Positions 25,101 to 36,673 of a stretch of 64,000 nucleotides of DNA are shown in pieces. Position 1 is the first letter of the stretch; every line of letters starts with the position of its first letter. The stretch lies in assembly GCA_964036275.1 (NCBI GenBank), contig OZ038433.1, positions 48,533,616-48,597,615 on the forward strand. Reading direction: 5' to 3'. This DNA is from Litoditis marina (taxonomy: Eukaryota > Nematoda > Chromadorea > Rhabditida > Rhabditidae). A program made the position numbers and the translations under genes. Below the pieces are notes generated by a model that saw only the letters and a list, made by a program, of their open reading frames with translations, was not told the DNA's origin and did no database searches.

Positions 25101-28100
25101 ACTAGAATAATCCATAGCTTTGCCACTGAGGAAACTACCATCATCAAGGCGCTACTGATGTAACCCCATCGCTTGTTTCTGAAAATAATCAAATCACCAA
25201 CACGAAATTATAAGATTTTCCACGTAAAACGTGTAAAACATAGGCAATTGTGTTGTTGTATATTTTCCAATTGCATCAGTTGAACTTGAACTAGATGAAT
25301 ATCAAGTTATATATTTTTCCTGGCTCACTTTGTCTGATCAAAGATCTAGTTTGTCTTCAAGTCTTTCGCGGTCTATAAGAATCTCTATAAGGGAAATATG
25401 AGAAAACAGAGAACTTGCGAATGGGCATGATTTTTGTGAACTTTGTCTTACTTTGCGAATGCCATGATGAGTAGAGGTGCCACAACGATGTGTAGCTGCA
25501 TGTCGTTCGCCAAATACCACGTCCAGCCCATGCACTGAAACAGACTCACATGTTTCACGATGTTTTCATATTGCACGGATTTGTTTTTGAGTGATTTTTT
25601 CTTCAGGACTAGAATAATTAGTTTACCGAAATGATAGAGAACTAATGAATTTCTCTAAAACAAATTGTTTTGAAATGTTCAAGTGTAAATATATAGGAAG
25701 TAGGACATCTACCATGAGCGAATACGAAGTAGGTATGCATTCTATTGTTATTATTTTAAGTCTGTTTCCAAAACTACATAAAAATGAGCTACAGAATGTG
25801 TGGTTCATTCTAACTTACGCATTCTTTATCCTGGAGGAGGAAGTTATTCAGGTACAGGAAGTTCGTCCACCAACTGATGCTGCAGCCCTAGAAAAATGGA
25901 AACATTTGAGTGCGTTAACACGTGAGCTGTATATTATGTTCAAACTCATTAGATTCGCAATACGATTTATCTCTATCGATTGTTATCTTTTTTCTCGTAA
26001 AAAAACACGTTTTATTAAGTTTATGCAGCTGGCTGAACAAAATATAGTTCCCATTATTCCTAGATTAATATCTACGTGAGCATTTCAATGTACATCGTAA
26101 TTGAGGTCCACAGAAAATTCGGTCTGAAAAAGTGAAATGGAGGTTTGTCAGTTTTCGTTTAAGTGAGGACTTGCTCCCAATAACTGTATTGCATAAGCAT
26201 ATTACTACTAAAAAGCTTACTGCTTACTGTACTGTTCGTCAGTTACGTGAAACACGTTAAACACAGTAGAACTCAGAAACGTGCAAAGAAAAAGTACGCG
26301 ATTTCTCATCAGAATGCTAACTATACGTGAATGATTTATTGACTTCTGGTAAATAAAGTGTAACGGATCGAATGAAACTTCATATATCAATGAAAGCATT
26401 TTTCAAGTTACCTGTGGTTCAATTGGTTTCCAAAATGGACCAGATGATATATATGTGAAGAGTGTGACATCGAACAGCATTATCACAGCATACGTGGGAG
26501 TCAACCTTGAAATTAGTAATAGCAAATTGAACATTTTGTTGGGGCACAGCCAATTGACAAATGAACCAAGATTCACGAACTCGTGTATAGACTGCTCATT
26601 CTACCGATCACTCGGCTCGAAGCGGTATTAAATAGACTGTGTGACATTCCAGTGTTCAAAGCACAGCAAGAGTATAAACAAGGGGGTTGATGATACACAA
26701 AGTGTCTTAGACAGTCTGCGTTATGATGACCTGCACACTCTCTCGTGGAGAATTGATCCTATCGCTAGGAGAGAGGTTAGTTTACTGTATTAAACTGTTG
26801 GCAAGATACTTGGGTTTCTAATAAAACCAGTGTGTAATCTGAAACTTCCTCTACCTTGTGAATCTTTTGAGGAAGATTGCCAACCAAAGAGTCCAATTTA
26901 AAACCGATTTCAAGGATTTCACCTTGAACAACCGCTTGAAAATGAGGTACGGCGAGAGAAGACCACTGAAACATTCAGGTACCGTTCACGATCTTTTTGT
27001 TTCCATCTTTCTCTCTCTCTCTCTCGCTCTTTCTCGCTTTCTCTCTCTCACTCTCGATCTTCATTTCTCTCTCACACACGTTATTTCTCTCTTGCTCTCT
27101 CTCTATCCTCCCCTCTCTCCACATTTTGCTCTCATGATCTCCAGATATTCGTAACCCAGATCAATAGGAGAGAAGAACACTGTTTTAGAATGACACGTTC
27201 AACATTATCAATAACCGAGTTTTCCCACCTCAAGAAGAAGAAAGAATCAACAGCCAATGGAGCCTGAACGATGATTTGCGTGTAGAACATTTGAGGAAAG
27301 TTGATCAGAGTCGGAATGAGGTTGTCTGAAAACAAGTCGAAATTTTATTTCTTCAAATGTACAGTAAAACTTTTAGTTCACATCCAAACGAGAAAAAGTA
27401 TCATTTTGTTCCTAAAACAGATTTTTTAGATCAATTCACCGTCTACGTTTTTACGAGATGTATTATTTACTTTTTGTAAACTCCGAATTTTGAAACTTCC
27501 GGGTAGGTTTTCGATATGAGTTTGGTAGGCGATGTTATGATTTCTCTAGAAAAGCAATCATTGCAAGTGTTCTTGGCATGTTGCCAGAGTGCACTTGGTA
27601 AATTGATGACTATGTACTGTTGGTCAATTGCACAGTCACGTGAAACATGTTAAACACAGTAGAACTCAGAAACGTGCAATTAGAAAGTGCAAGATTCCCC
27701 ATTAGATTGCTAACTGTACGTGATTATTTTACGTAGTATACCTGTGGTCAGACTCTTCCCAATGTAGTAGTACGTGTGACCAAGTATGATCCAGCACATA
27801 CTCAGCACTCGCATACCGTGAAGACAATCGATTTCACCCTGAAAACTATTGATTCGAAAACGAAGATGTTTTTCAATGGAAAATTTAGGGACAAACCAAG
27901 TTGAACACACTATGTTTAGAGCTTCTCCAAAGACATATTTATATCGCGTTCTCTTGCAGGTATGTGAGCGAATCGATGTCTCAGTGAAATTTGAAATGTA
28001 TTCTCAGTGTTGCGAAAAATGGGAACTACGAAAAAACAGTTAACCAAAGTTTGTGTATTCTTTTACAGGGTAGCCATACTTTCTTTCTTTTCAACCTTTC

Positions 28101-29936
28101 TCTCCATCTATCCCTTTGGAGTGATTGAGGGAAAAGTCGCGTGTTCAATGGCAAACACATTCTATCTCCTCATTCTTCTATATATTCTCACTGTTGTATC
28201 ACCCTGCCACTTCTTATGAGGGAGCCGCGATACATTCAAATGTGCTTGCACTTTGTGCACGTGATTATTTATAAATGCCATTTTCTACCGTGTTTTTAGA
28301 AAATATTAGTCTGTTAACTGTTAACATTAACTAGGAAAAACACCCATGGGGGAGATTCCCAGCAGCTGTACACCCGTTGACAACAGTTTCAGCTCTTCGA
28401 TTGTTCAACTAAACAAATATAGGTTGTCCTATGAGTATAAAACTATAGAATATTATATTATCTACATAAATTTACACTATGTTAATGGAAAATATTTGTT
28501 GTGAAAAAATTACCACCCTCGTTCTTTTTTGTGTTCAGCACCCATTTGCCATTTCCATACACGCTGTAGGCCATTACGACCTTCAGGAAGGGGTCTGTAA
28601 ATACAGATACTTGGTTTACGAACTAAAAATAAATAAATTATAGAAAGCGCACTTGCTAGATCAGGCTTCTACGATATTTGCTGCTCGATGTGTTTGTAGT
28701 TGGATCGCCCGCCTTTCGGTCGAAAATCGTGCACTACGGTGTATTGCAGTTCAAACTACAGCGAATAATAAGTGAAGTTATGTTGTTACAAACAAAAGTT
28801 TTTATTATCAACACGCTATATTGAACTGTACGACACTTTTGAACTTTTGAGCAAACGTGAAGGAACGTGTCGTAATGAAGTACACGTATGAACGGGCTAG
28901 TATAGTTCTTGTCATTCCTGCTTTGGAAGCGTGGTCTATGCTTTCTTCAGGCTGTTTTTCGACATTGAGGTTTGAAAACAGTTCCGGAAAGCGTGTATTT
29001 TCCATGAAAGGCATCCATTCCGAGTTTCCTCGACACGCTGGTAACGTTTTGAAACATTTGATTAACTTTCACGGAACCTTTCATTAGATCGAAACCAGCG
29101 AAATCCCGCATCTAAATGTTTCACTCACGTGCAGTGTCGCTTCGTTTTTTGGCCGAATCGTCATCCAGGCCCTCGATTTCGCGTTGGAAAATCAACAGGT
29201 CGTAGAGGGTACCAAACACCATCATCACTATGGTGAAGATGAAAAAGTATCTGAAACCAACTATTCTAAGATATAGTAATACATTACATGCACTCAGTGA
29301 GAGTTGTAAATTTATTAGGAAATGACTTGATAATTCTAGGGTATATTTTCAATCACGAAACATGTGTTTGTATATGAGTTGTGTTAGCTTCTCTGGAAAA
29401 ATATATTGAAAACTTATGTTTTTCTTGAGTTTTATGTTTGTATGACATATTTGAAACACAGTGTTCACTAGATTTTCTGACGTATTGCACACAGTAAGCG
29501 TGAACGAATAAGTGGTCGCACGTGATGTAACGTGTACAGTGAAATGTACAAACTACAACGAGCATTCGACAACGTGGGAAACAAGGAGCAGTGAAATTTT
29601 GTTTTTCAATTACTAAAGTTTTACTATTATGTATCTATTAACTTTTGAAATCGCTGTAGAACAACAAGAGTTGTGCACCACTTCAAATATAGCATAACTG
29701 TCACGTGTTCTACGTGTTCATCACGTGTATAATCCATTGTGATGTCACGTGTACCACGTATTTGTTACGTTACAATTAATACCCTCACGTGTTCCACGTG
29801 TTCGTCACATGACTCACAGTGCTGCCATGGCCATGTTGTTGTTGCTCATTGCATTCGTTCCGTCCTCATGTCTACACTCGACCGCCACCTCACAAACTGC
29901 ATTCTTTCCCAGCGCTCCTTCCGCCAGTCGGATGGC

Positions 29937-30022
<86 letters not shown>

Positions 30023-33000
30023 GCTAGGTTTAACGTAGAACCGAGCAATACTGGTGATAGCTTGCACCCCAGCTGGCACCGATTGGAGATGTTTTCGGAG
30101 AGTTATGGATGAATCATCAAGCAAACCGTATAGATATGTTCCGTTTATATAGATAGTGTGAAACGTAGCAGTAAACTGAACAAAAGTCACTGGCTTCTTG
30201 ATAGCAATACTAAATAAAAAGAATACAAATACAAGTCAAATGAAACACATTCTTTGGAATACTATGCGTTATTTTTTCGCGATATTTATAACGTACTTGT
30301 TAAAAATAGGACTCTTTTTCCTTCCTACTGAAAACATGAGAAAGATGCAGTAGTTGAAAAGTTACTCTGAGTTTAGATCAACGTGGGGAAACACTACAGT
30401 GCGACATTCTTGAACAAATACATGTTCTCTAGATATTTTTCATTCACAAATTTCGAAAAAGGATCAATCTGCTATAATCCGATTGTCCAATTGTTGCGAT
30501 AGAGTTCCTTATCAAACGAAACGATAGACGTACCGCCACAAATTGAACCTACTATTTTGATAGAAAAATAGTTTGCATTTAGTCAAATCTATTCGATGAT
30601 GTCAGCGTGAATTCGTTTCTCATACAATTGAAAATCACAAGCTCAAAGGCGCCAAAGAACACGGAATGATTCGAGCAATCAAGCACAATAAGACGATCGA
30701 TAACCAAAGTTGGCCAAATTTTAATGTTTCTTACCGAAACTGATCATTCTCGTGACGTCATAGTCGGTGCAGGTATCGGGAGCACAGACACCGAAGTTGA
30801 GCATGGGAATGAGGTCGAAACACTTGTCCGCGTCTACAGATTCGCGACGACCAGTGTTGGAGGTATTTGCACTGAAAGGACAAGTACTTACCTTTAACAC
30901 GTGTTAACGTAAAAAAAAAAGAGAGAGACAGCCAGAGAAAAAGATAATGAGGATGGAAAGAAGACTGTCAGGCAGAATGAGTGAAAAGGAAAAGGGAAAA
31001 AAACATGGACAGAGGGGAGATAGGTAGAAGAGAGGTGGAGAAGATGAACCGGAAAAAAGTATGAAGAGAGAAACAGAGAAAGGGAGAGATAGATATTCGG
31101 AGAGAGAAGACGAGACATATAGATGAAGATAGAAGATCATATAGGTAGATGGGGAGAGAGAAAAAGAGATAGAGAGAGAGGGGGGAGACAGATAAAGAGT
31201 AGAGAGGGCGGAGGAGGATAGAGACGGAAGATAAATCAGATTGATAAAGAGAAAATGAGATAAAGAGAAAGAGAAGTAGAGAGACGACAGATAGAGAGAA
31301 ACCCTCACAAGCAGTGCCCGTCGATACTCGATGGCTTGGCCAGATTCTTCAGTGGATTGTCCCTTTCGTAGGCGGAAAGATGTGCCAAACAGTACTGACC
31401 GTTCCACTTCTGACTGAAAAAAAGTACAAAAATATAAATGAAATCTATAATAATAATAAAACTCATGTATAGTAATGACTACTTCAATTCAGTGATCTGT
31501 TTAGCTCTATTTTTCTCCGTTATTTGGGTATCGTGTAAAGGTGTGATTTCGAGCACAACAAGAAATAGAACGGTCCCACGGGTAGTAGAGGTTACCGTGT
31601 AAAAAGGCATAACAATAGGTTTATTTGTTTTCATAATGTTTGCCTCGAACGATTAGGTCTGCGTTAACAGTGAAGTAATAAGTTTGATTATCAACGTGTC
31701 GTGAAATAGAATCACAGATCAAATATCAAACGAACCCCTGAGCATTCTTCGTCACGTGTATTTTCCTACACGTGTTCCACGATCCAACCCAGAGATTGTT
31801 TCCTCCCAGAATACCCGATGGGACTTTTCCCATAGCGTCCAACACTGAAATGTAGTGCAATTATTCCCAAACTAAATGTGTAATCCACTTGGTTTTGTTT
31901 GCTAAACCCAACTCGAGGTGGTATTGATCTACTAGTACCACATGCCGAGGTTCAAAGACAGCGGAACATGGAGTCTCTATTCCAGTTTATACCCGAAATC
32001 GAGGGCAATCACACGCGATATTCCATAAATGTCGCAGGAAAAGGTTTCCTATCTGTGAATTTGTAAACAGCTAAGAATTCAAACAACAGACTGTTCTGCG
32101 TTTCTTGAAATACAGTATACAGTTACAGCTCTCATATTTTAGCGCGAGGTTTGTGTTGAGTTGGACTAATGCAACTCATTTTCTTTTCAAAGCTGAAAAA
32201 GAAACGTTGCAGAATTGAGCGTATCTCTCAGGTACTATATCGGTACAGTTCTAACATTTTTGGAAATCTATTACCATCGAAAATCCAGGTGCCCTCGTTG
32301 CTTTTCTGTTGAAACAGTGGAGTGCACTTGCAGTCGGTGCAGTTCTTGTACTCTTCCACGTGGGTAGCGTACTCCACGGCACTCCACGTCAGGTGGAACA
32401 TGTCTGCCACGCATGCTGAAACATTTGACTGGTTCTAATTTGGTCTGTTGTGTCAGCTCAAGATAGCAAGTTCAACCAAATAGATTTTAAAAGGTGGAGA
32501 AAGTGTGGTAGTTTTTTTGCCTCTACCCGAGACGTAACAATTTCAATCATGATAACAAACATTAAAAGCTGTTTAGTGTGCCTCAGTTTCGGATAATTGA
32601 TGGACGAAAATTGAAAAAATATATACTATGTAGAATTGTCCTAAATAATCATTATTGTTTATATTTTCGTATAAGTCTGAGTATGCCAGCATGGGACATA
32701 TAAGCGGGACATGTACGTATGACTATAACATACTTCAAGCCGGTGAGTTAACACTTGCCCAATGTTTCATCACTTTTATATGGCCTAGATAATAATCAAG
32801 GTTCAGTATCGGCGATCTAGCGCATGGTAAAAAGTTAGGAAAAATAGTTCAGCTTGAACTAGGTACAGTTTGTGTAATGTAGTCTACGATTTGACATTCA
32901 CTCGATATTTCATCGTATGTGTAAGCCCACATAGTTTTTTGACGTATATCCATTCGTGAACCCAATACTGTTAGTTAAGGAAAAATTACAGCTTGAACTA

Positions 33001-35302
33001 TCCAGTGCGGGCTAAAAAAACTTCACTACTAGTTTTCACCTCGTGGAAAAATGAATCTTCAATTCTAACTTAAAGTTCTCTTTAAAGTAGGACGATTATG
33101 TGGACCGATTCCGTGTCAACGGTCCTTTGAACTGCAATTGCAAAATGTATTGCAGTTTGAAGGACGGAAGCTTTGGGATTGGACCACATAATCGTCCTTC
33201 TTTGAACCTGTTGAAATGTCGAAATGTTTCAGCCGATCGACCACTTTCACGGCAAACTTCATCAAATCGATGTTTCCCTCCTGCATCCCCATTTTATAGG
33301 CGTCTGCGTAGTTGAAAAAGTGGCGGAAAAAGTCGAGATCAAGAATCAGCTGATGCTCCGAGTCGGCGAGAAATTGTTGGAACAGAGAGCCCATGATCTG
33401 AAGATACATGATTTGAATAGAATAGGATAGAATAGAATAGAATAGAATAGAATAGAATAGATTTATTTGCGATTCAACACGTGACTTTCCATTTCAAATA
33501 TTATAAAAGTACGGTATACTGCTAGTCGAACGTACAGTCACAAAAAGCATTTCAATTATGTAAAATAATCTCGCATAAACTGATTCCTTTTCAGTTTTGT
33601 ACAGAGTGTGAATTGCCCATATGAAAAATATAACACTTTGTCTTTTGTTTGGTCAAATGTTCACTTTGTTCAAAGTGGTAATAGTAAAATAGTTACGTGC
33701 AACGTAAAAAATGTTACATAGCATAATATGCGTTATATCAGTTTATGCGAGATTGTGATATATAATTGGAATGCATTTTGTGATGTGCGTTAGACTAGCA
33801 GTATACCGTATTAGAACTTTCACGGTCTTGCTTGTCTTTTCTAGCCTTGAAGTTTCTATTCAAAACAAAATGGAAATTTTCAAGTTCTAACCTGTAAGCA
33901 TGCTACACCAACCAACCGCTTTTGCTAACTGCCTATCTGCGCCCGACTGTTTCACAGTTTCTATTAGTAATGGTTTGAAGTAGGTGGGTCAGTGCTTGGA
34001 ACCTTTCGTGCATTGTGGAAAATTGCGGTAATAGGTAAAGCCATTTAATGAAGGACGGTTATGTGGTCCATTCACAACGTTTCGGTTCATAAAACTGCAC
34101 AACATTTTTGAATTGTAGTTTAAAGGACCGATGCATCGGGATTGGTCCACATGATCGCCTTGAGTCAATTTTCAGTAACCGATTTCTGAGTAATCACTCA
34201 ATGGTTTTGTCTTCCTCATCACTCGCTAATTTGTCATTTTCTTTTCAAGTTCTAGAACAAAAGAGTCATCAGTCTGTATTCTGTTATTCAATTGCACATT
34301 CACGTGAAACATGTTAAACACAGCACAACTCAGAAACATGCAATGACAAAGTGCACGATTTCTCATTAGAAAGCTAACTTTACGTGACTATTTAACTTAC
34401 TTTCAGTATTAATTCAAATAGCCACAGCTTATCCAATAAATTTCGAATATCGTAGCAAAAACTATTCAAACCTTTTCGTCCTCCTCATCATATTCTTCGC
34501 TCGATTCGAACAGATTTCCATTGTAACTAACTGCTCGTTTCACTCTCTTTTCTTCCAATAATTCATTAATTTCCTGAGAAAATGAGGAGTCCGCTCTTCC
34601 CGTCCAAGCAATATCTAAACAAAAAACCATTTTTCATAACTTCTTGGTACATGTAGAGATTTCTTGAAATATTTACTCATTTAGGATTATAGCATTTACG
34701 CAACACTTCTATTAAGTTATGTGTTTTTCGTAATGAGCGTTCAATATGACATGAAAACGTGTTCACAAAGGTGATGTATTTATGCAAAGATTTTGACATC
34801 GTAGATCAACCTAAAAAAACCACAGCGAGCTTTTAAACTGGTTAGACAACTAGTGTAACTCAACCAAGTGTATGGATATTTTTGTGCAAAGTCCACACAA
34901 TAATAATAATGATAGATTTTAATTCAAGTTCATGTGGAAATGTAAATATGATTAGTGCATTGCTCAGAATGAACTGAGAATAAAAAAGGGGATGATTTTC
35001 AACCTTCCAACTCCCAGGTGACTTTCACCCCCCCCCCCCCATTTTAGGTTGAATTCACTTGGGAGATTATACTGTTAGTCACAGTCACATAAACGTGTTA
35101 AGCACAGCAGAATACAAAGTGCACGATGCCTCATTAAAACGCGAACTTTACGTGAGTATTCAATTTACTTATACCAAATACGTTTATATTAATAGTGTTA
35201 AGAGCATGAGAAATTACCGTGGAATTTGGACTGGACGGAGAGGAGTAGAAGTAGACCGGCTAGCAGCCGATACATGGCCCGGTTCCCCTCAATCCTTATC
35301 AT
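22176..35302 (-). CDS. NRF-6-like acyltransferase (NRF domain + acyltransferase-3 membrane domain)
   Basis: Predicted multi-pass membrane protein like C. elegans NRF-6/NDG-4, needed for uptake or transport of lipids and drugs. About 866 aa in 21 exons: 35302-35218, 34614-34472, 33397-33208, 32415-32275, 31844-31736, 31413-31309, 30871-30735, 29935-29818, 29250-29129, 28594-28514, 27838-27742, 27325-27229, 26965-26855, 26505-26412, 25887-25819, 25534-25452, 25178-25056, 24805-24658, 24282-24096, 23648-23503, 22388-22176. Signal peptide MYRLLAGLLLLLSVQS, with a start at 35302 or 35275. The NRF domain shows KVPSGILGGNNLWVGSW and NFGVCAPDTC, then a TM helix. The acyltransferase-3 domain shows CLHGMRVLSMCWIILGH, DSFFFLSGLL, WWTNFLYLNN and a C-terminal SRITFCAYLLHP. 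The acidic tail ends KEMNGH. All junctions are in phase except exon 10 to 11, which is 2 nt out: a missed microexon or a base error. A splice acceptor lies 71 nt upstream of the start. Confidence 0.9.
22418..22535. repeat. MITE family A, full copy (NRF-6-like intron 20)
   Basis: Follows TTAAAG, as do the copies at 36,496 and, nearly, 33,084. Confidence 0.85.
23247..23331. repeat. MITE family B copy (NRF-6-like intron 20)
   Basis: About 100-bp family with ends (A)GTCACGTGAAA / TTTACGTGACT and a conserved inside (AACACAGCAGAACTCAGAAA, AAAGTGCACGAT, TCATT, GCTAACTTTACGTGA). Five copies lie in or beside this gene and I saw none elsewhere in the window. This one lacks the left end. Confidence 0.75.
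23366..23484. repeat. MITE family A, copy in NRF-6-like intron 20, near exon 20
   Basis: More diverged left end (TGACGATTGTGTGGACAAAT); the core and right end are intact. Its end is about 19 bp from the exon 20 donor. Confidence 0.8.
23824..23935. repeat. MITE family C, diverged copy
   Basis: CTCTGCGTCTC ... CGCTATTTCT ... GAGTCTCGCAAAATAG ... GAGACGCAG. Same order of blocks as at 61,312. Confidence 0.65.
26232..26338. repeat. MITE family B copy (NRF-6-like intron 14)
   Basis: Full-length; left end TTACGTGAAACACG, right end CTATACGTGAATG. Confidence 0.8.
27005..27130. repeat. CT-rich tract
   Basis: CTCTCT-dominated low complexity in NRF-6-like intron 12; purine-rich on the transcribed sense strand. 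Confidence 0.8.
27626..27735. repeat. MITE family B copy (NRF-6-like intron 11)
   Basis: Full-length; ends AGTCACGTGAAAC and CTGTACGTGATT. The right end is only a few bases from the exon 11 donor at 27,741. Confidence 0.8.
29940..30021. repeat. (TA)n then (TTTA)n microsatellite at an exon acceptor
   Basis: About 50 bp of TA dinucleotides followed by TTTA tetranucleotides, starting 5 bp from the exon 8 edge of the NRF-6-like gene. It therefore makes up the 3' end of intron 7. Confidence 0.95.
30906..31304. repeat. 400-bp polypurine tract (NRF-6-like intron 6)
   Basis: Almost pure A/G on the + strand (AGAGAG, GAAAGAGA blocks), so pyrimidine-rich in the transcript. It fills intron 6 from just after the exon 6 donor. 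The long open frame across it is low-complexity Ser/Leu/Phe and not a gene. Confidence 0.85.
33084..33203. repeat. MITE family A, full copy abutting a splice donor
   Basis: Lies in NRF-6-like intron 3 and ends 4 nt from the exon 3 donor (exon edge 33,208), so its terminal AAAGAAGGACG supplies intron bases from about +5. Confidence 0.85.
33416..33462. repeat. (ATAGA)n pentanucleotide microsatellite
   Basis: About nine tandem AATAG units in NRF-6-like intron 2, 20 bp upstream of the exon 3 acceptor in the sense direction. Confidence 0.9.
33508..33825. repeat. Fold-back element, arms about 85 bp
   Basis: 33508-33590 pairs imperfectly with 33738-33825; matched blocks are ACGGTATACTGCTAGTC and GACTAGCAGTATACCGT, and ATCTCGCATAAACTGAT and its complement. 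Confidence 0.85.
34048..34160. repeat. MITE family A, copy in NRF-6-like intron 2
   Basis: Both ends and the core are present, with several substitutions (ATGATCGCC at the right end). Confidence 0.8.
34290..34396. repeat. MITE family B copy (NRF-6-like intron 2)
   Basis: Full-length and the closest to consensus: ATTCACGTGAAACATG to CTTTACGTGACT. Confidence 0.8.
35028..35041. repeat. Poly-C run
   Basis: About 13 C in a row, in NRF-6-like intron 1. Confidence 0.8.
35080..35160. repeat. MITE family B, internally shortened copy
   Basis: Lies in NRF-6-like intron 1, about 60 bp from the exon 1 donor. Part of the CAGAACTCAGAAA block is missing. Confidence 0.7.
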
Positions 35303-35425
35303 GCCACTGATAACCGACGACACTTCTCATGATTTGTGTCAATCAGGACAGACCCGCGGGTCCACTCGAACACCTGAAACATTGAAGTAGTGTGCGCGTA
35401 AACAGTGTGCGTATTGACCAATTTG

Positions 35426-35468
35426 ATATCTAACCGGGTTTTTGGTAACCCAACCGGTTCGGCTGCAT
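35426..35468. repeat. MITE family D, terminal fragment
   Basis: ATATCTAACCGGGTTTTTGGTAACC, matching the left end of the full copy at 37,779, then unrelated DNA. Confidence 0.7.
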
Positions 35469-36495
35469 ATTCCTTGGAATACCATGAAAAATCTTCGGTG
35501 ACTTAAAAAATCTAATACATAGTGTTCCGTTGAATGAGTCCAGACTAAGTACGCCGCTAAGTCTCTTTTTTCATAACCCTCGAGTTTTCAACGAAACAAA
35601 AAAATTTATGTGCTCAAGTTCTCTTTCTAGTAACATTTTTTGTTTATTTCTCATCACAACTGAAACTCAGTTTTGTCACATCGACGACTCGAAATTACGC
35701 ACGTGGCGTCCAATATCTGAGCCGTACCGAGTTTGATAGGTTACCCCCTCCAAGTCCCCCTCCAAGTCCCCCTTCAAGTCCCCCAGGCTCTATCTATCTG
35801 AGAGTGCCACGGTTTCAAGCCTAACGGGGAACGCTTGTGAAAGTTCCATGAGTAAAAAGAGGGCAGAAACATTTTTCATACATTTTCCATAAAGCTAGTG
35901 AAGAACACGTGAAACTTTGAATAACACTCTGGAACATGTGATGAAAAGTCCGTTTACTTATATCAACACACAGCAAGACTCTTCTAATGCGCTCGACTGT
36001 TTCACAGTCACTATTCAATCGGGAGTCGTTGCTCTTGTCAATTCGCGATGCTCACAAGAATCAGAAAATGTATAAAATAAACAAGATGCCCTCGTCACAG
36101 AATCAATATTTTTTTCTGATCAATCTACAACTCAAACTTGCCTCGCTTTGATATAAGAATTGTATGTATTTTTATGAATATGATTAATTTACCAATGTTG
36201 CGAGAAGTTGAAAAAAGTTCCCCGCGTCTCTTTACCGTCCTCACCAGCAACTATTGTTGCACTCTACTTTCCAGATGAATACGGTCACTATTCAACTCGG
36301 CCGATTCTCCATTAAAATTCGGCTTTGATTCAATATGATCTTTACATTTTCATTCTTTCACAGAGACAACTTTCTCTGTCAGTTGGGGCAAAAGTTTTGA
36401 GTGAACTATTACCAGGACCAATTTCAAAGGGGTTAAATTAGCAAGAGAGCCCCGAATTCCAGGTCCAATGCAAAATTGGTGGACTTATACTAATT

Positions 36496-36570
36496 AAAGA
36501 AGGACGATTATGTGGACCAATCTCGTGTCAACGGTCCTTTGAACTGCAATTGAAAAATGTATTGCCGTCT
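36496..36570. repeat. MITE family A, left-half fragment
   Basis: Starts AAAGAAGGACGATTATGTGG and stops in the core after AAAATGTATTGC. Confidence 0.75.
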
Positions 36571-36673
36571 ATATTTTCCTGCTCCGAATTCATCAATTTT
36601 GATTAAACCGAGATTATATTTTAGTTCACTCATATTCAAACGGCTATTGCCCAAACCATTCATGCTACCATAT

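Larger units (their letters stand above)
35374..36673. other. Region upstream of the NRF-6-like gene
   Basis: Starts at the acceptor in front of the NRF-6-like start codon. It includes a family D fragment (35,426-35,468) and a family A fragment. No gene and no clear core promoter motif. Confidence 0.45.

Noticed and set aside
25645..26079. 144-aa + strand open frame
   Set aside because: Antisense to NRF-6-like exon 15, whose WWTNFLYLNN sequence and splice sites are convincing. Shadow frame.
28808..29087. Open frames of 68-76 aa between exons 9 and 10 of the NRF-6-like gene
   Set aside because: Exons 9 and 10 already join in phase with family-consistent protein sequence, so no extra exon is needed.
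30904..31407. 167-aa Ser/Leu/Phe open frame on the - strand
   Set aside because: Low-complexity reading of the polypurine tract. The real exon at 31,309-31,413 uses a different frame.
31736..31850. E-box/CACGTG cluster as a regulatory site
   Set aside because: The CACGTG matches fall inside NRF-6-like exon 5 codons and family B MITE ends; no independent evidence of regulation.
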